In this document: piece after piece, positions 1 through 13,946 of the stretch
Numbering within the stretch: position 1 is the first letter of the stretch
How the letters are laid out: every line of letters begins with the position of its first letter
From: Variovorax sp. PBL-E5
Lineage (GTDB): Bacteria > Pseudomonadota > Gammaproteobacteria > Burkholderiales > Burkholderiaceae_C
Assembly (NCBI RefSeq): GCF_901827185.1
Contig: NZ_LR594671.1
Location: 3,968,001 to 4,032,000 of the forward strand
DNA: 64,000 nucleotides
Direction of reading: 5' to 3'
Notes under the pieces: model-generated
What the model was told of the DNA's origin: nothing
Seen by the model: only the letters and a program-made list of their open reading frames with translations
Databases searched by the model: none
Translations under genes and position numbers: made by a program

Positions 1-500
1 CGGACGCGACCAAGGTCGGCATCGGCCCGGGCAAGGTCTGCATCACCAAGCTCAAGACCGGCTTCGGCACCGGCGGCTGGCAACTGTCGGCGCTCAAGTG
101 GTGCGCGCGCGTGGCGACCAAGCCGATCATTGCCGACGGCGGCATCCGCGACCATGGCGACATCGCCAAGAGCGTGCGCTTCGGTGCGTCGATGGTGATG
201 ATCGGCTCGCTGTTCGCCGGCCACGAGGAATCGCCGGGCAAGACGGTGGAGGTCGACGGCGTGCTCTTCAAGGAATACTACGGCTCGGCCAGCGACTTCA
301 ACAAGGGCGAGTACAAGCACGTCGAGGGCAAGCGCATCCTCGAACCGATCAAGGGCAAGCTCGCCGATACGCTGGTCGAGATGGAACAGGACATCCAGAG
401 CTCCATCAGCTATGCGGGCGGCAGGAAGCTCATGGACATCCGCAAGGTCAACTACGTCACGCTCGGAGGCGACAACGCGGGCGAGCATCTGCTGATGTAG
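1..500 (+). CDS. guaC: GMP reductase, 3' part (gene begins before the window)
   Basis: GMP reductase converts GMP to IMP with NADPH in purine salvage. The visible 165 residues are the C-terminal half of the TIM barrel. The reading frame opens at base 3 and contains the active-site loop GPGKVCITK, whose Cys is the expected nucleophile. It then has [13 protein letters not shown], the phosphate-binding IADGGIR and [14 protein letters not shown], and ends HLLM before TAG at 498-500. The K-V-C-I-T-K loop and the GGWQ segment fit the short (about 325 aa) Firmicutes-type GuaC rather than E. coli GuaC or IMP dehydrogenase, which would carry CBS domains and a different flap. The N-terminus is outside the window. 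Confidence 0.9.
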   Translation, partial: DATKVGIGPGKVCITKLKTGFGTGGWQLSALKWCARVATKPIIADGGIRDHGDIAKSVRFGASMVMIGSLFAGHEESPGKTVEVDGVLFKEYYGSASDFNKGEYKHVEGKRILEPIKGKLADTLVEMEQDIQSSISYAGGRKLMDIRKVNYVTLGGDNAGEHLLM

Positions 501-554
501 GCAGCGCGAACGCGCGTGCAGCGCAGGGGCATGCGCCGGGTCGCGGGTTCTGGT

Positions 555-560
555 TAAAAT
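555..560 (+). promoter_or_regulatory. -10 element of tRNA-Ala promoter
   Basis: TAAAAT lies 11 bases before the mature tRNA 5' end, with a GC-rich stretch after it as is common at tRNA promoters. No convincing TTGACA-like -35 box was seen, so this is a tentative call. Confidence 0.45.
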
Positions 561-571
561 ACGCGTCGCGT

Positions 572-647
<76 letters not shown>

Positions 648-770
648 TTCATCCAGATGTCATGCGGTCTGCAGCGGGGGTTTCGGCCCTGGCTTGCAGG
701 CTTGCGTGATCGACCTCACCGCTGCGCGCAGCGCATCGGGACACCTCATCGCCGGCGCGCTTCTCCATTC

Positions 771-1316
771 ATGAGTTCCAGGAATCTACGCATTGCGGGG
801 CCCGACTCCTCACCGTACGAGTTGGGGCAGCCCCTGTCCGTCTACGACGGTGCCAGACACCTCGGCACCGTGACGACGGTGATCCTGAGCAAGGACGGCG
901 GCACCCTGCATCTCGGCGGTTTCGTGTCGTCGCCGATTCCGCAGCAGAGAATGCTTCGAAGGCTGGTGGTGGTGGAAATCACCGCATTCGTCGTCGACCG
1001 CTTCCCGGGCGTGCGGACGATCGGCTATACGCTGGGCCATCGCGTCGAAGGTCTGCGCGATGGCCTGGCGCTCGCCAGCGTGCGTGCGAGCCTGCTTCGC
1101 AGCATGGGCGGGGAGCAGATCAGGATCTCGCCGAAACTCGGCGCCCGGGACGGTGGGCATTTCGTGGTCCAGTGCGTCTGGCACCGCAGCCCGCAGGCCC
1201 TCGATGCCCTCGCCCGCACGCTCACGCAGGCGCGCGAGGCCCGTCAGCGACAGGAAGCCGCCTTCGGCGCTTCCCCCTTGAGCAGGTTGCGCGCCCTGAT
1301 CGGCCGATTCCTCTAG
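771..1316 (+). CDS. hypothetical protein, 181 aa
   Basis: No family was recognised. The ATG at 771 (MSSRNLRIAG) is preferred to an in-frame start at 657, because the upstream 38 residues are low-complexity Arg/Pro-rich and would start just after the tRNA. The protein has no signal peptide or membrane span. It contains a run of alternating hydrophobic residues (VTTVILS, TLHLGGFV, RLVVVEITAFVVDRFPG) suggesting a small alpha/beta fold, then an Arg/Gln-rich helix (about residues 150-170). It ends close to the convergent SDR gene. An antisense frame at 810-1184 is a shadow. Confidence 0.6.
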   Translation: MSSRNLRIAGPDSSPYELGQPLSVYDGARHLGTVTTVILSKDGGTLHLGGFVSSPIPQQRMLRRLVVVEITAFVVDRFPGVRTIGYTLGHRVEGLRDGLALASVRASLLRSMGGEQIRISPKLGARDGGHFVVQCVWHRSPQALDALARTLTQAREARQRQEAAFGASPLSRLRALIGRFL

Positions 1317-1326
1317 CTAGCCCTGC

Positions 1327-2034
1327 TCAGGCATCGAGCGCAAGATGCTGGCCGTGCAGCGCAGCCGCGCTCGCCGAAGCCAGAAAACCGATGGTGCGCG
1401 CGGCCACCACCGTCGAGACCCAGCCATCCGGGTTGGCATCGGGCATGGCCTGGCGGTTGGCCGGCGTGTCGAGCACGCTGGGCGCGATGCTGTTGACGTG
1501 GATACCGTGTGGCGCCAGTTCGGCCGCCGAGGCTTCCACCAGGCGCTGCAACGCGCTCTTCGATGCGATGTAGGCGGCCATCGAGGCAATGCCGCGCGCT
1601 GCGGTCTTGGCGGTGACGGCGACCACGCTCCCGGCCTTGCGCTCGATCATCGACGGCACCAGCGCCTGCGTGACCGCGACGAAGGACCATGCGTTCAGGT
1701 TCATCATCCGGTCCCAGGCGGCGCGGCTCAGGGCATGCACCGGCTCGCCCATCTCGAAGCCGCCGGCGATGTGGATCAGCGCGTCCACGTGCCGGAAGGC
1801 GGTGAGAATCCGCTGCGCCGCATCGGCCATGGCCGGCACCGCGGTCACGTCGGCCTCGATCAGCAGGTGCTGCGAGTTGTCGAGGCCCGGAAACGCATTG
1901 ACCAGATGTTCCATGCGATGGTCGATCAAGGCCACGCGGGCGCCCTGATCGAGAAAATGCTGGACCACGGCGCGGCCCAGTGCGCCGGCAGCGCCGGTGA
2001 TCACCACCTGCGGCGGGACGTTGGTTTCGATCAT
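1327..2034 (-). CDS. SDR-family oxidoreductase, dihydropteridine-reductase-like
   Basis: A 235-aa short-chain dehydrogenase with an N-terminal dinucleotide motif TGAAGALG (about residues 14-21), an inner D-A-L-I-H-I-A-G-G turn in place of NNAG, and YIASK as the Y-x3-K catalytic pair. The classical catalytic Ser, 13 residues before the Tyr, is Ala here, in the context T-A-K-T-A. Quinonoid dihydropteridine reductase also lacks that Ser and has a G-A-K-A-A stretch in the same place, so a QDPR-like subgroup is the best fit. The substrate is unknown. A pterin-4a-carbinolamine dehydratase gene (phhB, 42651) lies elsewhere in the window. The gene is a single unit, convergent with the gene before it and divergent from tRNA-Lys. 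Confidence 0.85.
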   Translation of the reverse strand: MIETNVPPQVVITGAAGALGRAVVQHFLDQGARVALIDHRMEHLVNAFPGLDNSQHLLIEADVTAVPAMADAAQRILTAFRHVDALIHIAGGFEMGEPVHALSRAAWDRMMNLNAWSFVAVTQALVPSMIERKAGSVVAVTAKTAARGIASMAAYIASKSALQRLVEASAAELAPHGIHVNSIAPSVLDTPANRQAMPDANPDGWVSTVVAARTIGFLASASAAALHGQHLALDA

Positions 2035-2161
2035 CGAAGGCTCCTTGTTCCGGCAGGCATGGTAACGCTGGACTCAGCGCAGAAGTGCCGGGGCCGGCAG
2101 CCGGGCCGCTTGAAGATGCCTGCATTTTCGATGCGGACCTGAATGTCAGGTGGCCGAGTAT

Positions 2162-2176
2162 GGCTATAATCGTGGG
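2162..2176 (+). promoter_or_regulatory. core promoter of tRNA-Lys
   Basis: GGCTATAATCGTGGG contains a perfect TATAAT -10 box followed by a GC-rich discriminator, about 35 bases before the tRNA. The same 15 bases occur before rpsP (49159-49173, minus strand). The -35 region is poorly conserved. Confidence 0.6.
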
Positions 2177-2205
2177 ATTGCCTGAATGACAGCAATGTCG
2201 ATCAG

Positions 2206-2281
2206 GGGCTCTTAGCTCAGTTGGTAGAGCAGCGGACTCTTAATCCGTAGGTCGAGTGTTCGAGTCACTCAGGGCCCACCA
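2206..2281 (+). tRNA. tRNA-Lys (anticodon CUU)
   Basis: A cloverleaf of 76 nt with acceptor GGGCTCT pairing to AGGGCCC, a D-arm with TAGCTCAGTTGGTAGAG, anticodon loop CTCTTAA (34-36 = CTT), and T-arm GAGTGTTCGAGTCACTC. The 3' CCA is encoded. It reads the AAG lysine codon that dominates in this GC-rich genome. Confidence 0.96.
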
Positions 2282-2300
2282 CCAAATCCAAAAGTGAATC

Positions 2301-2334
2301 AAGCACCCGGCGAGAAATCGCCAGGTGCTTTTTT
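2301..2334 (+). terminator. rho-independent terminator after tRNA-Lys
   Basis: The arms AAGCACC-C-GGCGA and TCGCC-A-GGTGCTT pair around a GAAA loop with one C/A mismatch and run into six Ts. The T tract is on the plus strand, so it ends the tRNA-Lys transcript. It also lies just after the stop of acs on the other strand, where it has no good T tract. Confidence 0.8.
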
Positions 2335-2350
2335 CTTTCCACGCGCGATG

Positions 2351-4351
<2,001 letters not shown>

Positions 4352-4395
4352 GGGTTCATTGCTCCTCTTTCAGTCCTTTGAATCGCCGGAAGGGC

Positions 4396-4410
4396 GCAAG
4401 ATCGATGCCA
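4396..4410 (-). promoter_or_regulatory. sigma-54 (-24/-12) promoter of acs
   Basis: On the minus strand the bases read TGGCATCGATCTTGC. The invariant GG and GC are separated by exactly 10 bases and the flanks match TGGCA and CTTGC. The element is 45 bases before the acs start codon, a normal distance. The activator would be the AcoR-type protein encoded at 8247. Assigned by eye against the published consensus. Confidence 0.75.
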
Positions 4411-4585
4411 TGACGCCGTGATGCCCGCGGCATGCCATCGCGGCGGCGCGCTGATCCATCCTGCAGCATCTGTCCCGCTCCGACACAGCGCACCGCGCAT
4501 CACTGGCACGTCGCGCTTGTGCGCTCCCATCGACAAATCCTTTGCCGACAAGGACTTGCCTTGCCTGGCACGCGATGGCGTCCGC

Positions 4586-4600
4586 TGGTCCGAGGATTGC
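4586..4600 (+). promoter_or_regulatory. probable sigma-54 (-24/-12) promoter of exaC
   Basis: TGGTCCGAGGATTGC has GG and GC 10 bases apart and a perfect TTGC. The -24 half differs from TGGCAC at two positions. It lies 45 bases before the exaC start, the same distance as the divergent acs element. Two better-looking TGGCACG words upstream (near 4504 and 4566) lack a correctly spaced GC. A candidate dyad, CTGTC-N7-GACAG-like (about 4469-4487), lies further upstream in the shared intergenic region. Confidence 0.6.
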
Positions 4601-4644
4601 GAAGAAGTCCATGCGTTCTTCCTCAACTTCAACGGAGATGATTC

Positions 4645-6165
<1,521 letters not shown>

Positions 6166-6176
6166 GCGAGGCAGCG

Positions 6177-6584
6177 ATGCCCGACACGCGAAACACCGAC
6201 GCGGCGCCGGCCGCGGTGGTCCGTCGCGTGTCCGTGACGCCGGCCGCGCAGGCGCTCATCGAGCGCCTGCGTGCCGAGCATGGCCCCTTGATGTTCCACC
6301 AGTCCGGCGGCTGCTGCGACGGCAGCGCGCCGATGTGCTTCGGCCTGGGCGAGTTCATCACGGGCGACGCCGACGTCTGCCTCGGCGAGATCGCGGACAC
6401 ACCCTTCTACATGAGCCGCTCGCAGTTCGAGTACTGGGAGCACACGCACCTGATCATCGATGCGGTGCCGGGCAACGGCGGCATGTTCTCGCTCGAACGT
6501 CCGACGGGCCTGCGCTTCCTGACCCGCTCGCGGCTTTACGAGGATGCGGAGTGGCAAGTGCTGGAAGCACAGGGCCGGCCGTAG
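6177..6584 (+). CDS. DUF779 domain protein
   Basis: A 135-aa protein of the DUF779 family, which is almost always encoded next to aldehyde dehydrogenases of the AldB/ExaC type. The signature segment HQSGGCCDGSAPMCF (about residues 41-55) holds three Cys, and is followed by DTPFYMSRSQFEYWEHTHLIIDA and a glycine-rich turn. There is no signal peptide, so it should be cytoplasmic. The family's function has not been established as far as I know; a role in aldehyde dehydrogenase maturation, redox protection of its Cys or metal binding is only a guess. It is co-transcribed with exaC. The ATG at 6177 follows GAGGCAGCG. Confidence 0.88.
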   Translation: MPDTRNTDAAPAAVVRRVSVTPAAQALIERLRAEHGPLMFHQSGGCCDGSAPMCFGLGEFITGDADVCLGEIADTPFYMSRSQFEYWEHTHLIIDAVPGNGGMFSLERPTGLRFLTRSRLYEDAEWQVLEAQGRP

Positions 6585-6614
6585 CCGGCCCCGCGGTCAT
6601 CCGGGCCTCGGGCC

Positions 6615-7466
6615 TCAGGGCGCCTGCCAGGAGACGTTGGCGCTTTCGAACATCCTGCGCAGCCGCCCGCTGGTCGCCAGCTCGTTGATGCCGGCCTGCA
6701 GCGCCCGGGCCAGATCGGTGGCGTCTTTCTTCACGGCCATGCCCACCGCCCAGCCGTTGCGCCGGGCGCGCGGCGACGGCAGCGGGCCGATGGCGAAGCG
6801 GGCGTCGCCGCGCAGCACCGATTCCATTTCCGAGGCAAGGCCCGCGGCGGCGGCCACCTCGCCACGCTGCAGGGCGCGCGCCGCTGCGGCGCCGTCCTTC
6901 CATTGCGTGTTGAGCTGGTTGCGGTAGGCACCGCCGTCGGCGCCGATCATCAGCCAGCCCGCCAGCGTCTGCCCCGACACCGCCACCTTCGCATCGCCCA
7001 ATGCCGAGAGCGTGTCCACCTGCGGCAGGCGATCGAGCTGCCGCGCCAGCACGACGCGCTCGCGGTAGTAGGGCGCGAAGATGTTGGCCTGCGGCGTCTC
7101 GTCCATCAGCGGCCGGTCGACCGGCACGTGCAGCAGCACGTCGGCCGGCCCGTAGCCGAGGTAGTGGCCGCGCCAGACCATGTTGCGCAGGTCGTCGCCC
7201 ATGTTCTCGTCGGCCAGGAAGGGCAGCAGCGAGAGCTTGACGCCCAGCGAATCCGCCAGCGCCTGCGCCAGGTCGACATCGATGCCCTTGCCCTCCACGT
7301 GAAAGGGCGGCATGTCCTGGTAGACGGCCACGGTCAGCGTCCCGCGCTCGCGGATGCGGTCCAGCGGCGCGGCGTCCGAAGCCAGCGGCATGCCGGCCAG
7401 GCCCGCCGCGCCGACGGCGCCGAGCCAGCGCAGGCAATCGCGGCGCGATGAATGTGGGGTGCGCAT
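6615..7466 (-). CDS. quinoprotein-dehydrogenase-associated periplasmic binding protein (MoxJ-like, SBP_bac_3)
   Basis: A 283-aa periplasmic solute-binding-fold protein. The N-terminus has a twin-arginine-like signal (SSRRDCLRWLGAVGAAGLAGM) ending near A-D-A-A. The mature part begins RIRERGTLTVAVYQDMPPFHV, typical of family 3 binding proteins, with GIDVDLAQALADSLGV and a C-terminal INELATSGRLRRMFES. Proteins of this group sit beside methanol or ethanol quinoprotein dehydrogenases. MoxJ is thought to help assemble or activate the dehydrogenase rather than import a solute. It lies 9 bases after the cytochrome c550 gene and shares its sigma-54 promoter. Confidence 0.88.
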   Translation of the reverse strand: MRTPHSSRRDCLRWLGAVGAAGLAGMPLASDAAPLDRIRERGTLTVAVYQDMPPFHVEGKGIDVDLAQALADSLGVKLSLLPFLADENMGDDLRNMVWRGHYLGYGPADVLLHVPVDRPLMDETPQANIFAPYYRERVVLARQLDRLPQVDTLSALGDAKVAVSGQTLAGWLMIGADGGAYRNQLNTQWKDGAAAARALQRGEVAAAAGLASEMESVLRGDARFAIGPLPSPRARRNGWAVGMAVKKDATDLARALQAGINELATSGRLRRMFESANVSWQAP

Positions 7467-7475
7467 CGTCGCTCC

Positions 7476-7964
7476 CTACAGCGGCTTGTCGCGCCGCGTT
7501 TCGAGGTAGGCCTTGATCGACCAGATGGCTTCCTGGTTCATCACGCCTTCGAACGGCGGCATGTAGACGGCACCGTTGCGCGTGCGGCCATGGCGCACGG
7601 TGGTCAGGAAGTAGTCATCCATCTCCTTCACGCAGGCCGTCTTGCGTGCCGCATCCTTGAGCGGCGCGCAATCGTTGTCGAGCTTGCGCAGATCGGGGGC
7701 GATGCCGCCGGAGATCGCCTCGATGCCGTGGCAGCGTGCGCAGTTCTGGTTGTAAGCGGAGGTTCCGACCTTGATGGCCGCATCGTTGCCTCGGAACGGG
7801 TTCTCGGCGCGCCAGTCCGTCCCGAGCTTGGGCAGCGTGGAGGTATCGACAGCCTGCGGCGTCACGTCGCCGTGCGACCAGGCGACGCCGGCGCCTGTCA
7901 TGCATATCGCAGCCGCCAGCAGGATGCCGGCCTTTCGCGCGGCGCGCGGATCGAAACTCGTCAT
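7476..7964 (-). CDS. pedF: cytochrome c550, PedF type
   Basis: A 162-aa periplasmic c-type cytochrome, the expected direct electron acceptor of the PQQ alcohol dehydrogenase. The signal peptide (about residues 1-31) ends at VAWSHG. The haem attachment motif CARCH is at residues 75-79. Met135 in VYMPPFEG is the likely sixth haem ligand. A second Cys pair (NDCAPLKDAARKTACV) is typical of PedF-type c550. It is the first gene of a two-gene minus-strand unit with the MoxJ-like protein and is divergent from the sigma-54 activator gene. Confidence 0.92.
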   Translation of the reverse strand: MTSFDPRAARKAGILLAAAICMTGAGVAWSHGDVTPQAVDTSTLPKLGTDWRAENPFRGNDAAIKVGTSAYNQNCARCHGIEAISGGIAPDLRKLDNDCAPLKDAARKTACVKEMDDYFLTTVRHGRTRNGAVYMPPFEGVMNQEAIWSIKAYLETRRDKPL

Positions 7965-8006
7965 GTAAGGTCTCCGTCAAGTAGAAGTAAAAACATCGAC
8001 GGGTTC

Positions 8007-8021
8007 GCAATCGCTGTGCCA
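8007..8021 (-). promoter_or_regulatory. sigma-54 (-24/-12) promoter of pedF
   Basis: The minus strand reads TGGCACAGCGATTGC: a perfect TGGCAC, GG and GC 10 bases apart, and TTGC. It ends 43 bases before the pedF start codon. A weaker plus-strand candidate, GGGAACATAAATTGC at 8041-8055, faces the activator gene and may be chance. Confidence 0.85.
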
Positions 8022-8246
8022 CCGCCAGGCTGTTGCAAGCGGGAACATAAATTGCCTAACATGCCCCGGTACTGCGCCAAATCAAAGCGCCGGCGGCCAT
8101 GTGTATGGCATCCTCGCGGGCGTCAGGGCGGCATGGGACGGCGAGGGCCGGCGCCCCGTGTACCAGAACGAAGCACATCGAGGCGGTGTGACAGGGGTTT
8201 TCGTCAAGACAACCTGCTCGGATAGAAGCAGTGAGGAGACAGAAAG

Positions 8247-10376
<2,130 letters not shown>

Positions 10377-10390
10377 GGCCCTCCTCCCCA

Positions 10391-10402
10391 AGGGAATTCC
10401 CT
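10391..10402. promoter_or_regulatory. perfect 12-bp palindrome upstream of pqqA, possible activator site
   Basis: AGGGAATTCCCT is a perfect dyad 151 bases before the pqqA -24 element, within the usual range for enhancer sites. A related dyad, CGGGTTTTCCCG, lies at 30574-30585 upstream of the dehydrogenase promoter. It is followed by CTGTGTCAG, also reminiscent of words upstream of the other units. It has no T tract, so it is not a terminator for the preceding gene. Function is a guess. Confidence 0.3.
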
Positions 10403-10552
10403 GTGTCAGCGTCGCACGGCGCTGTACCGTCCTGGAGCACTGTCCGCTGGCGCCCCGCGCCGGCGCTGCCCTGACGCCGAATCCGCACGCCGGAGGCCTC
10501 TTCGCCTAGGGGCAATCCCGAATCTTTCGCCCATTCCGGAGCGCATCGCCTC

Positions 10553-10567
10553 GGGCATGCGATTTGC
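10553..10567 (+). promoter_or_regulatory. sigma-54 (-24/-12) promoter of the pqq operon
   Basis: GGGCATGCGATTTGC has GG and GC exactly 10 bases apart and a perfect TTGC. It differs from TGGCACG only at the first base and the sixth. It is 62 bases before the pqqA start codon, inside the 253-base gap between the activator gene and pqqA. Confidence 0.75.
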
Positions 10568-10629
10568 GGAACAGCACGGGTCCACCAAGGCAATTCCGCC
10601 CGGACCTGTTCTGCCCTCAAGGAGACTCC

Positions 10630-10704
10630 ATGCAATGGTCACAACCCGCTTTTGAAGACATGCGCTTCGGCTTCGAGATCACGATGTACATCTCGAATCG
10701 CTGA
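10630..10704 (+). CDS. pqqA: PQQ precursor peptide PqqA
   Basis: A 24-residue peptide, [13 protein letters not shown]... ending EITMYISNR, of normal PqqA length. Glu16 and Tyr20 in E-I-T-M-Y are the two residues that PqqE cross-links to make pyrroloquinoline quinone. The ATG follows CAAGGAGACTCC, a strong ribosome binding site. It is the first gene of the pqqABCDE operon and is 65 bases before pqqB, a spacing that often allows the precursor to be made in excess. Confidence 0.97.
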   Translation: MQWSQPAFEDMRFGFEITMYISNR

Positions 10705-10769
10705 ATTCCCGCAACCTGGCGGCAGCGCGGCGCTTCGCCGCATTGACGCCAGTCCCCCATTCCTTCCCC

Positions 10770-11702
10770 ATGAAAATACTCGTGCTCGGATCCGGCGCCG
10801 GCGGCGGTTTTCCGCAATGGAATTGCAACTGCAGGCTGTGCGCCGGCCAGCGGCAGGGCGAACTCAGCGCGCATGCCCGCACGCAGAGTTCGATCGCCGT
10901 GTCCGCCGATGGCGAGTCATGGGTGCTGCTCAATGCATCACCCGACATCGGCCAGCAGATCCGCAACCACGCGCAACTGCACCCGCGCCATGGCCTGCGC
11001 GACACGCCGATCAAGGCGGTGGTGCTGATGGACGCGCAGATCGACCACGTCACCGGCCTGCTCGGCATGCGCGAAGGGCCGTGCATCGATGTCTACGCCA
11101 CACCCTGCGTGTTCGAAGACCTGACCACGGTCTTCCCGGTGCTCAGCGTGCTCGAGCACTATTGCGGCACGCACTGGCACATGCTGGCGGTGGCCGGCAC
11201 GCAGACCAGCGCCACTTTCACGATCGACGGCTTTGCGTCCTTGCGCTTCACGGCCGTGGCCATTCCGGGCAAGGCGCCGCCCTACTCTCCGCACCGCCGC
11301 GAACAAACGGTCGGCGACAACATCGCGCTCCTGATCGAAGACCTCGACGACGGCCGGCGCATGTTCTATTCGCCGGGCCTCGCGGAAGTCGGCGAGCAGG
11401 AACTGCAATGGATGAGCGATGCCGACTGCCTGCTGGTCGACGGCACCTTCTGGGCCGAGAACGAGATGCAACACGCCGGGCTCAGCCAGAAGACCGCCAG
11501 CGACATGGGTCACCTGCCGCAGACCGGCAACGCCACGCGCATCGGCATGGTCGACGTGATGCTGGCCACGGCTGCGCGGCGCAAGGTGCTGATCCACATC
11601 AACAACAGCAACCCGATCCTCGACGAGGCGAGCGAGCAGCGCCGCGTGCTCGACGGCCACGGCATCGAAGTCGCCTACGACGGCATGGAGATCACGCTGT
11701 GA
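10770..11702 (+). CDS. pqqB: PQQ biosynthesis protein PqqB
   Basis: A 310-aa metallo-beta-lactamase-fold protein that acts on the cross-linked Glu-Tyr intermediate; PqqB is reported to be a non-haem iron Tyr hydroxylase. Visible hallmarks are the start [45 protein letters not shown] in place of the usual HxHxDH, the loop YSPGLAE, and a C-terminal INNSNPIL. The ATG at 10770 is chosen over an upstream in-frame ATG at 10743 because all family members begin at MKI/MRI. The stop overlaps the GTG start of pqqC. Confidence 0.97.
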   Translation: MKILVLGSGAGGGFPQWNCNCRLCAGQRQGELSAHARTQSSIAVSADGESWVLLNASPDIGQQIRNHAQLHPRHGLRDTPIKAVVLMDAQIDHVTGLLGMREGPCIDVYATPCVFEDLTTVFPVLSVLEHYCGTHWHMLAVAGTQTSATFTIDGFASLRFTAVAIPGKAPPYSPHRREQTVGDNIALLIEDLDDGRRMFYSPGLAEVGEQELQWMSDADCLLVDGTFWAENEMQHAGLSQKTASDMGHLPQTGNATRIGMVDVMLATAARRKVLIHINNSNPILDEASEQRRVLDGHGIEVAYDGMEITL

Positions 11703-12478
11703 TCGCCGACAGCATCGGCCACGCGCCATCGCGCGAATCGGCGCGGGACGAGCTCCAGCGCCTGTGGGCCTTCGACGAGTTCGAAGCGCGCCTGCGCGCC
11801 TGCGAGTCGCGCTACCACATCCACCACCGGTTCAACCTGCGCCTGAACCGCGGCGAGCTGCAGCCGTTCCAGGTTCGCGCCTGGGTCGCCAACCGTTTCT
11901 ACTACCAGGTCAACATCCCGCGGAAGGACGCGGCCGTCATGTCGAACTGCAGCGACCGCGCGGAGCGCAGGCGCTGGATATTGCGCATCCTCGACCACGA
12001 CGGGCGCGACGGGTTCGCGGGCGACGACGCCGGCGGCATCGAGGCCTGGAGCCGCCTCGGCACCGCCGTGGGCCTGGACCCGCAGGACCTCTCGTCGCAC
12101 CGCCATGTGCAGCCCGGCGTGCGCTTCGCCGTCGATGCCTACGTCAACTTCGCGCGCCAGCGCCCCTGGGAGGAAGCAGCCATCTCGTCGCTCACCGAGA
12201 TGTTCGCGCCGAAGATCCACGCCGATCGGCTCGCGGCCTGGCCCACGCTCTACCCGTGGATCGGCACCGAGGGCCTGGCCTACTTCCGCAGCCGCATACC
12301 GCTGGCCACGCGCGACGTCGAGCACGGCCTCGAAGTCGCGCGGCGCTGGTGCACCACGCGGGCAAGGCAGGAGCGCGCGATCGCGATCCTGCAGTTCAAG
12401 CTCGACATCCTGTGGTCGATGCTCGACGCGATCGAGCGCGGCTTTCCCGACGACATGCCGATGGCGCAACGCCCATGA
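11699..12478 (+). CDS. pqqC: pyrroloquinoline-quinone synthase PqqC
   Basis: Catalyses the last step of PQQ formation, ring closure and eight-electron oxidation by O2, without a cofactor. The 259-aa protein has the all-helical haem-oxygenase-like fold markers [49 protein letters not shown], and [12 protein letters not shown] with YPWI. GTG at 11699 overlaps the pqqB stop in a GTGA and is the most likely start. The long open frame upstream of it is a shadow of pqqB. Its stop overlaps the pqqD start. Confidence 0.95.
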   Translation: MIADSIGHAPSRESARDELQRLWAFDEFEARLRACESRYHIHHRFNLRLNRGELQPFQVRAWVANRFYYQVNIPRKDAAVMSNCSDRAERRRWILRILDHDGRDGFAGDDAGGIEAWSRLGTAVGLDPQDLSSHRHVQPGVRFAVDAYVNFARQRPWEEAAISSLTEMFAPKIHADRLAAWPTLYPWIGTEGLAYFRSRIPLATRDVEHGLEVARRWCTTRARQERAIAILQFKLDILWSMLDAIERGFPDDMPMAQRP

Positions 12479-12738
12479 TCGCGCCCGATGCCCGCCCGCG
12501 CATGTCGGCCCTGTTCCGGATGCAGTTCGAGCCGGCGCAGGACAGCTGGGTGCTGCTGTACCCCGAAGGCATGGTGCGGCTCAACACGCCGGCCGCGGAG
12601 ATCCTGCGGCGCTGCGACGGGCGGCGCACGGTGGACGACATCGTCGCCGAGCTGGAGCGGGCGTTCGCGCAGACCTCGCTGCATGACGACGTGATGGTGT
12701 TCCTGAGCCAGGCGCTGCAGCACGGCTGGCTGCAATAG
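12475..12738 (+). CDS. pqqD: PqqD, RiPP recognition element
   Basis: An 87-aa peptide chaperone that binds PqqA and delivers it to PqqE. It shows the family core [34 protein letters not shown] and the helix [13 protein letters not shown]. The start ATGA overlaps the stop of pqqC. It ends 8 bases before pqqE. As in most Proteobacteria, D and E are separate proteins rather than a fusion. Confidence 0.95.
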   Translation: MIAPDARPRMSALFRMQFEPAQDSWVLLYPEGMVRLNTPAAEILRRCDGRRTVDDIVAELERAFAQTSLHDDVMVFLSQALQHGWLQ

Positions 12739-12746
12739 GCAAGGCC

Positions 12747-13946
12747 ATGGCACCGAATGCCCAGGGCGCCGGGCGCCCACCCCTCTGGCTGCTGGCGGAG
12801 CTGACCTACCGATGTCCGCTGCACTGCGTGTTCTGCTCGAACCCCGTCGCCTATGCGCGGCACGACAGCGAGCTCGCGACCGCCGACTGGAAGCGCGTGC
12901 TCGCCGAGGCGCGCGCACTCGGCGCCGTGCAGCTCGGCTTCTCGGGCGGCGAGCCGCTCGTGCGCGACGACCTCGAGGAACTCGTCGCACACGCCCGCCA
13001 GCTCGGCTTCTACAGCAACCTCATCACCTCGGGCGTGGGACTCACGGGCGCACGTGCCAGGGCCTTGAAGGCGGCCGGCCTCGACCACATCCAGCTCTCG
13101 TTCCAGGACTCGACGCGGGAGCTCAACGACTTCATCAGCTCCACCCGGACCTTCGAACTCAAGTCGAAGGCGGCTGCCCTCATCAAGGCCGAGGGCTACC
13201 CCATGGTGCTGAACTGCGTGATGCACCGCCACAACCTGCAGCATGTCGACCGCATCATCGACATGGCCGAGCGCATGGGCGCCGACTACCTCGAGCTCGC
13301 CAACACGCAGTACTACGGCTGGGCCTGGCTCAACCGTGCGGCGCTGATGCCCACGGTGGACGAGTTGCGCCAGGCCGAGGCCGTGGTCCGGGCTCACCGC
13401 GAGCGGCTCGCCAGCCGCATGAAGGTGCTGTGGGTGTCGCCCGACTACGCAGACGCCAGGCCCAAGCCGTGCATGGCAGGCTGGGGCGCGGTCTTCATGG
13501 TGGTGGCGCCGGATGGCGTCGCCATGCCGTGCCACAGCGCGCGCATGCTGCCCGGCCCCGCGCTGCCGAACCTGCGCGACATGTCGGTGAGCGAGGCCTG
13601 GCACGGCAGCGAGGCGTTCAACCGCTACCGCGGCCAGGCCTGGATGAACGCGACCTGCGGCACTTGCGAGGACCGCCACCACGACTTCGGCGGCTGTCGC
13701 TGCCAGGCCTTCCTGGTGACGGGCGATGCGGCGGCCACCGACCCGGTGTGCCCGAAGAGCGAGCACCGCGGCCGCATCGACGACATCCTGCGCGGCGCCG
13801 AAGCCGATCGCGCGCAGGCCGCGCAGCACGGCGTGCCGGCGCAGCCGCTGCGCTTCGTTCCCGGCGCGGGACGCAACGCGGGCCTGGTCTACCGCAGCGA
13901 CGAGAACTCGCTCGCCCTCGGCGCCGCGAGCAGCACCCCATGCTGA
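12747..13946 (+). CDS. pqqE: PqqA peptide cyclase PqqE (radical SAM / SPASM)
   Basis: A 399-aa radical SAM enzyme that forms the carbon-carbon bond between Glu and Tyr of PqqA. The [4Fe-4S] SAM-binding motif C-x3-C-x2-C is at Cys23, Cys27 and Cys30. FSGGEPLVRDDL follows, and then a SPASM domain with clustered Cys (PCHSARM, TCGTCEDR, GGCRCQAF) that binds auxiliary clusters. Its last 7 bases overlap the ABC ATPase gene, so the pqq genes and the transport genes are translationally coupled. Confidence 0.96.
   Translation: MAPNAQGAGRPPLWLLAELTYRCPLHCVFCSNPVAYARHDSELATADWKRVLAEARALGAVQLGFSGGEPLVRDDLEELVAHARQLGFYSNLITSGVGLTGARARALKAAGLDHIQLSFQDSTRELNDFISSTRTFELKSKAAALIKAEGYPMVLNCVMHRHNLQHVDRIIDMAERMGADYLELANTQYYGWAWLNRAALMPTVDELRQAEAVVRAHRERLASRMKVLWVSPDYADARPKPCMAGWGAVFMVVAPDGVAMPCHSARMLPGPALPNLRDMSVSEAWHGSEAFNRYRGQAWMNATCGTCEDRHHDFGGCRCQAFLVTGDAAATDPVCPKSEHRGRIDDILRGAEADRAQAAQHGVPAQPLRFVPGAGRNAGLVYRSDENSLALGAASSTPC

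Noticed and set aside
4504..4580. Two TGGCACG words in the acs-exaC gap as extra sigma-54 elements
   Set aside because: Both lack a GC 10 bases after the GG (one is a base short, the other has TT). Sigma-54 spacing is strict, so only the elements at 4396 and 4586 were kept.
8041..8055. GGGAACATAAATTGC as a sigma-54 promoter for the activator gene
   Set aside because: Spacing is right, but three of the better-conserved bases differ, and activators of this type are usually expressed from sigma-70 promoters.
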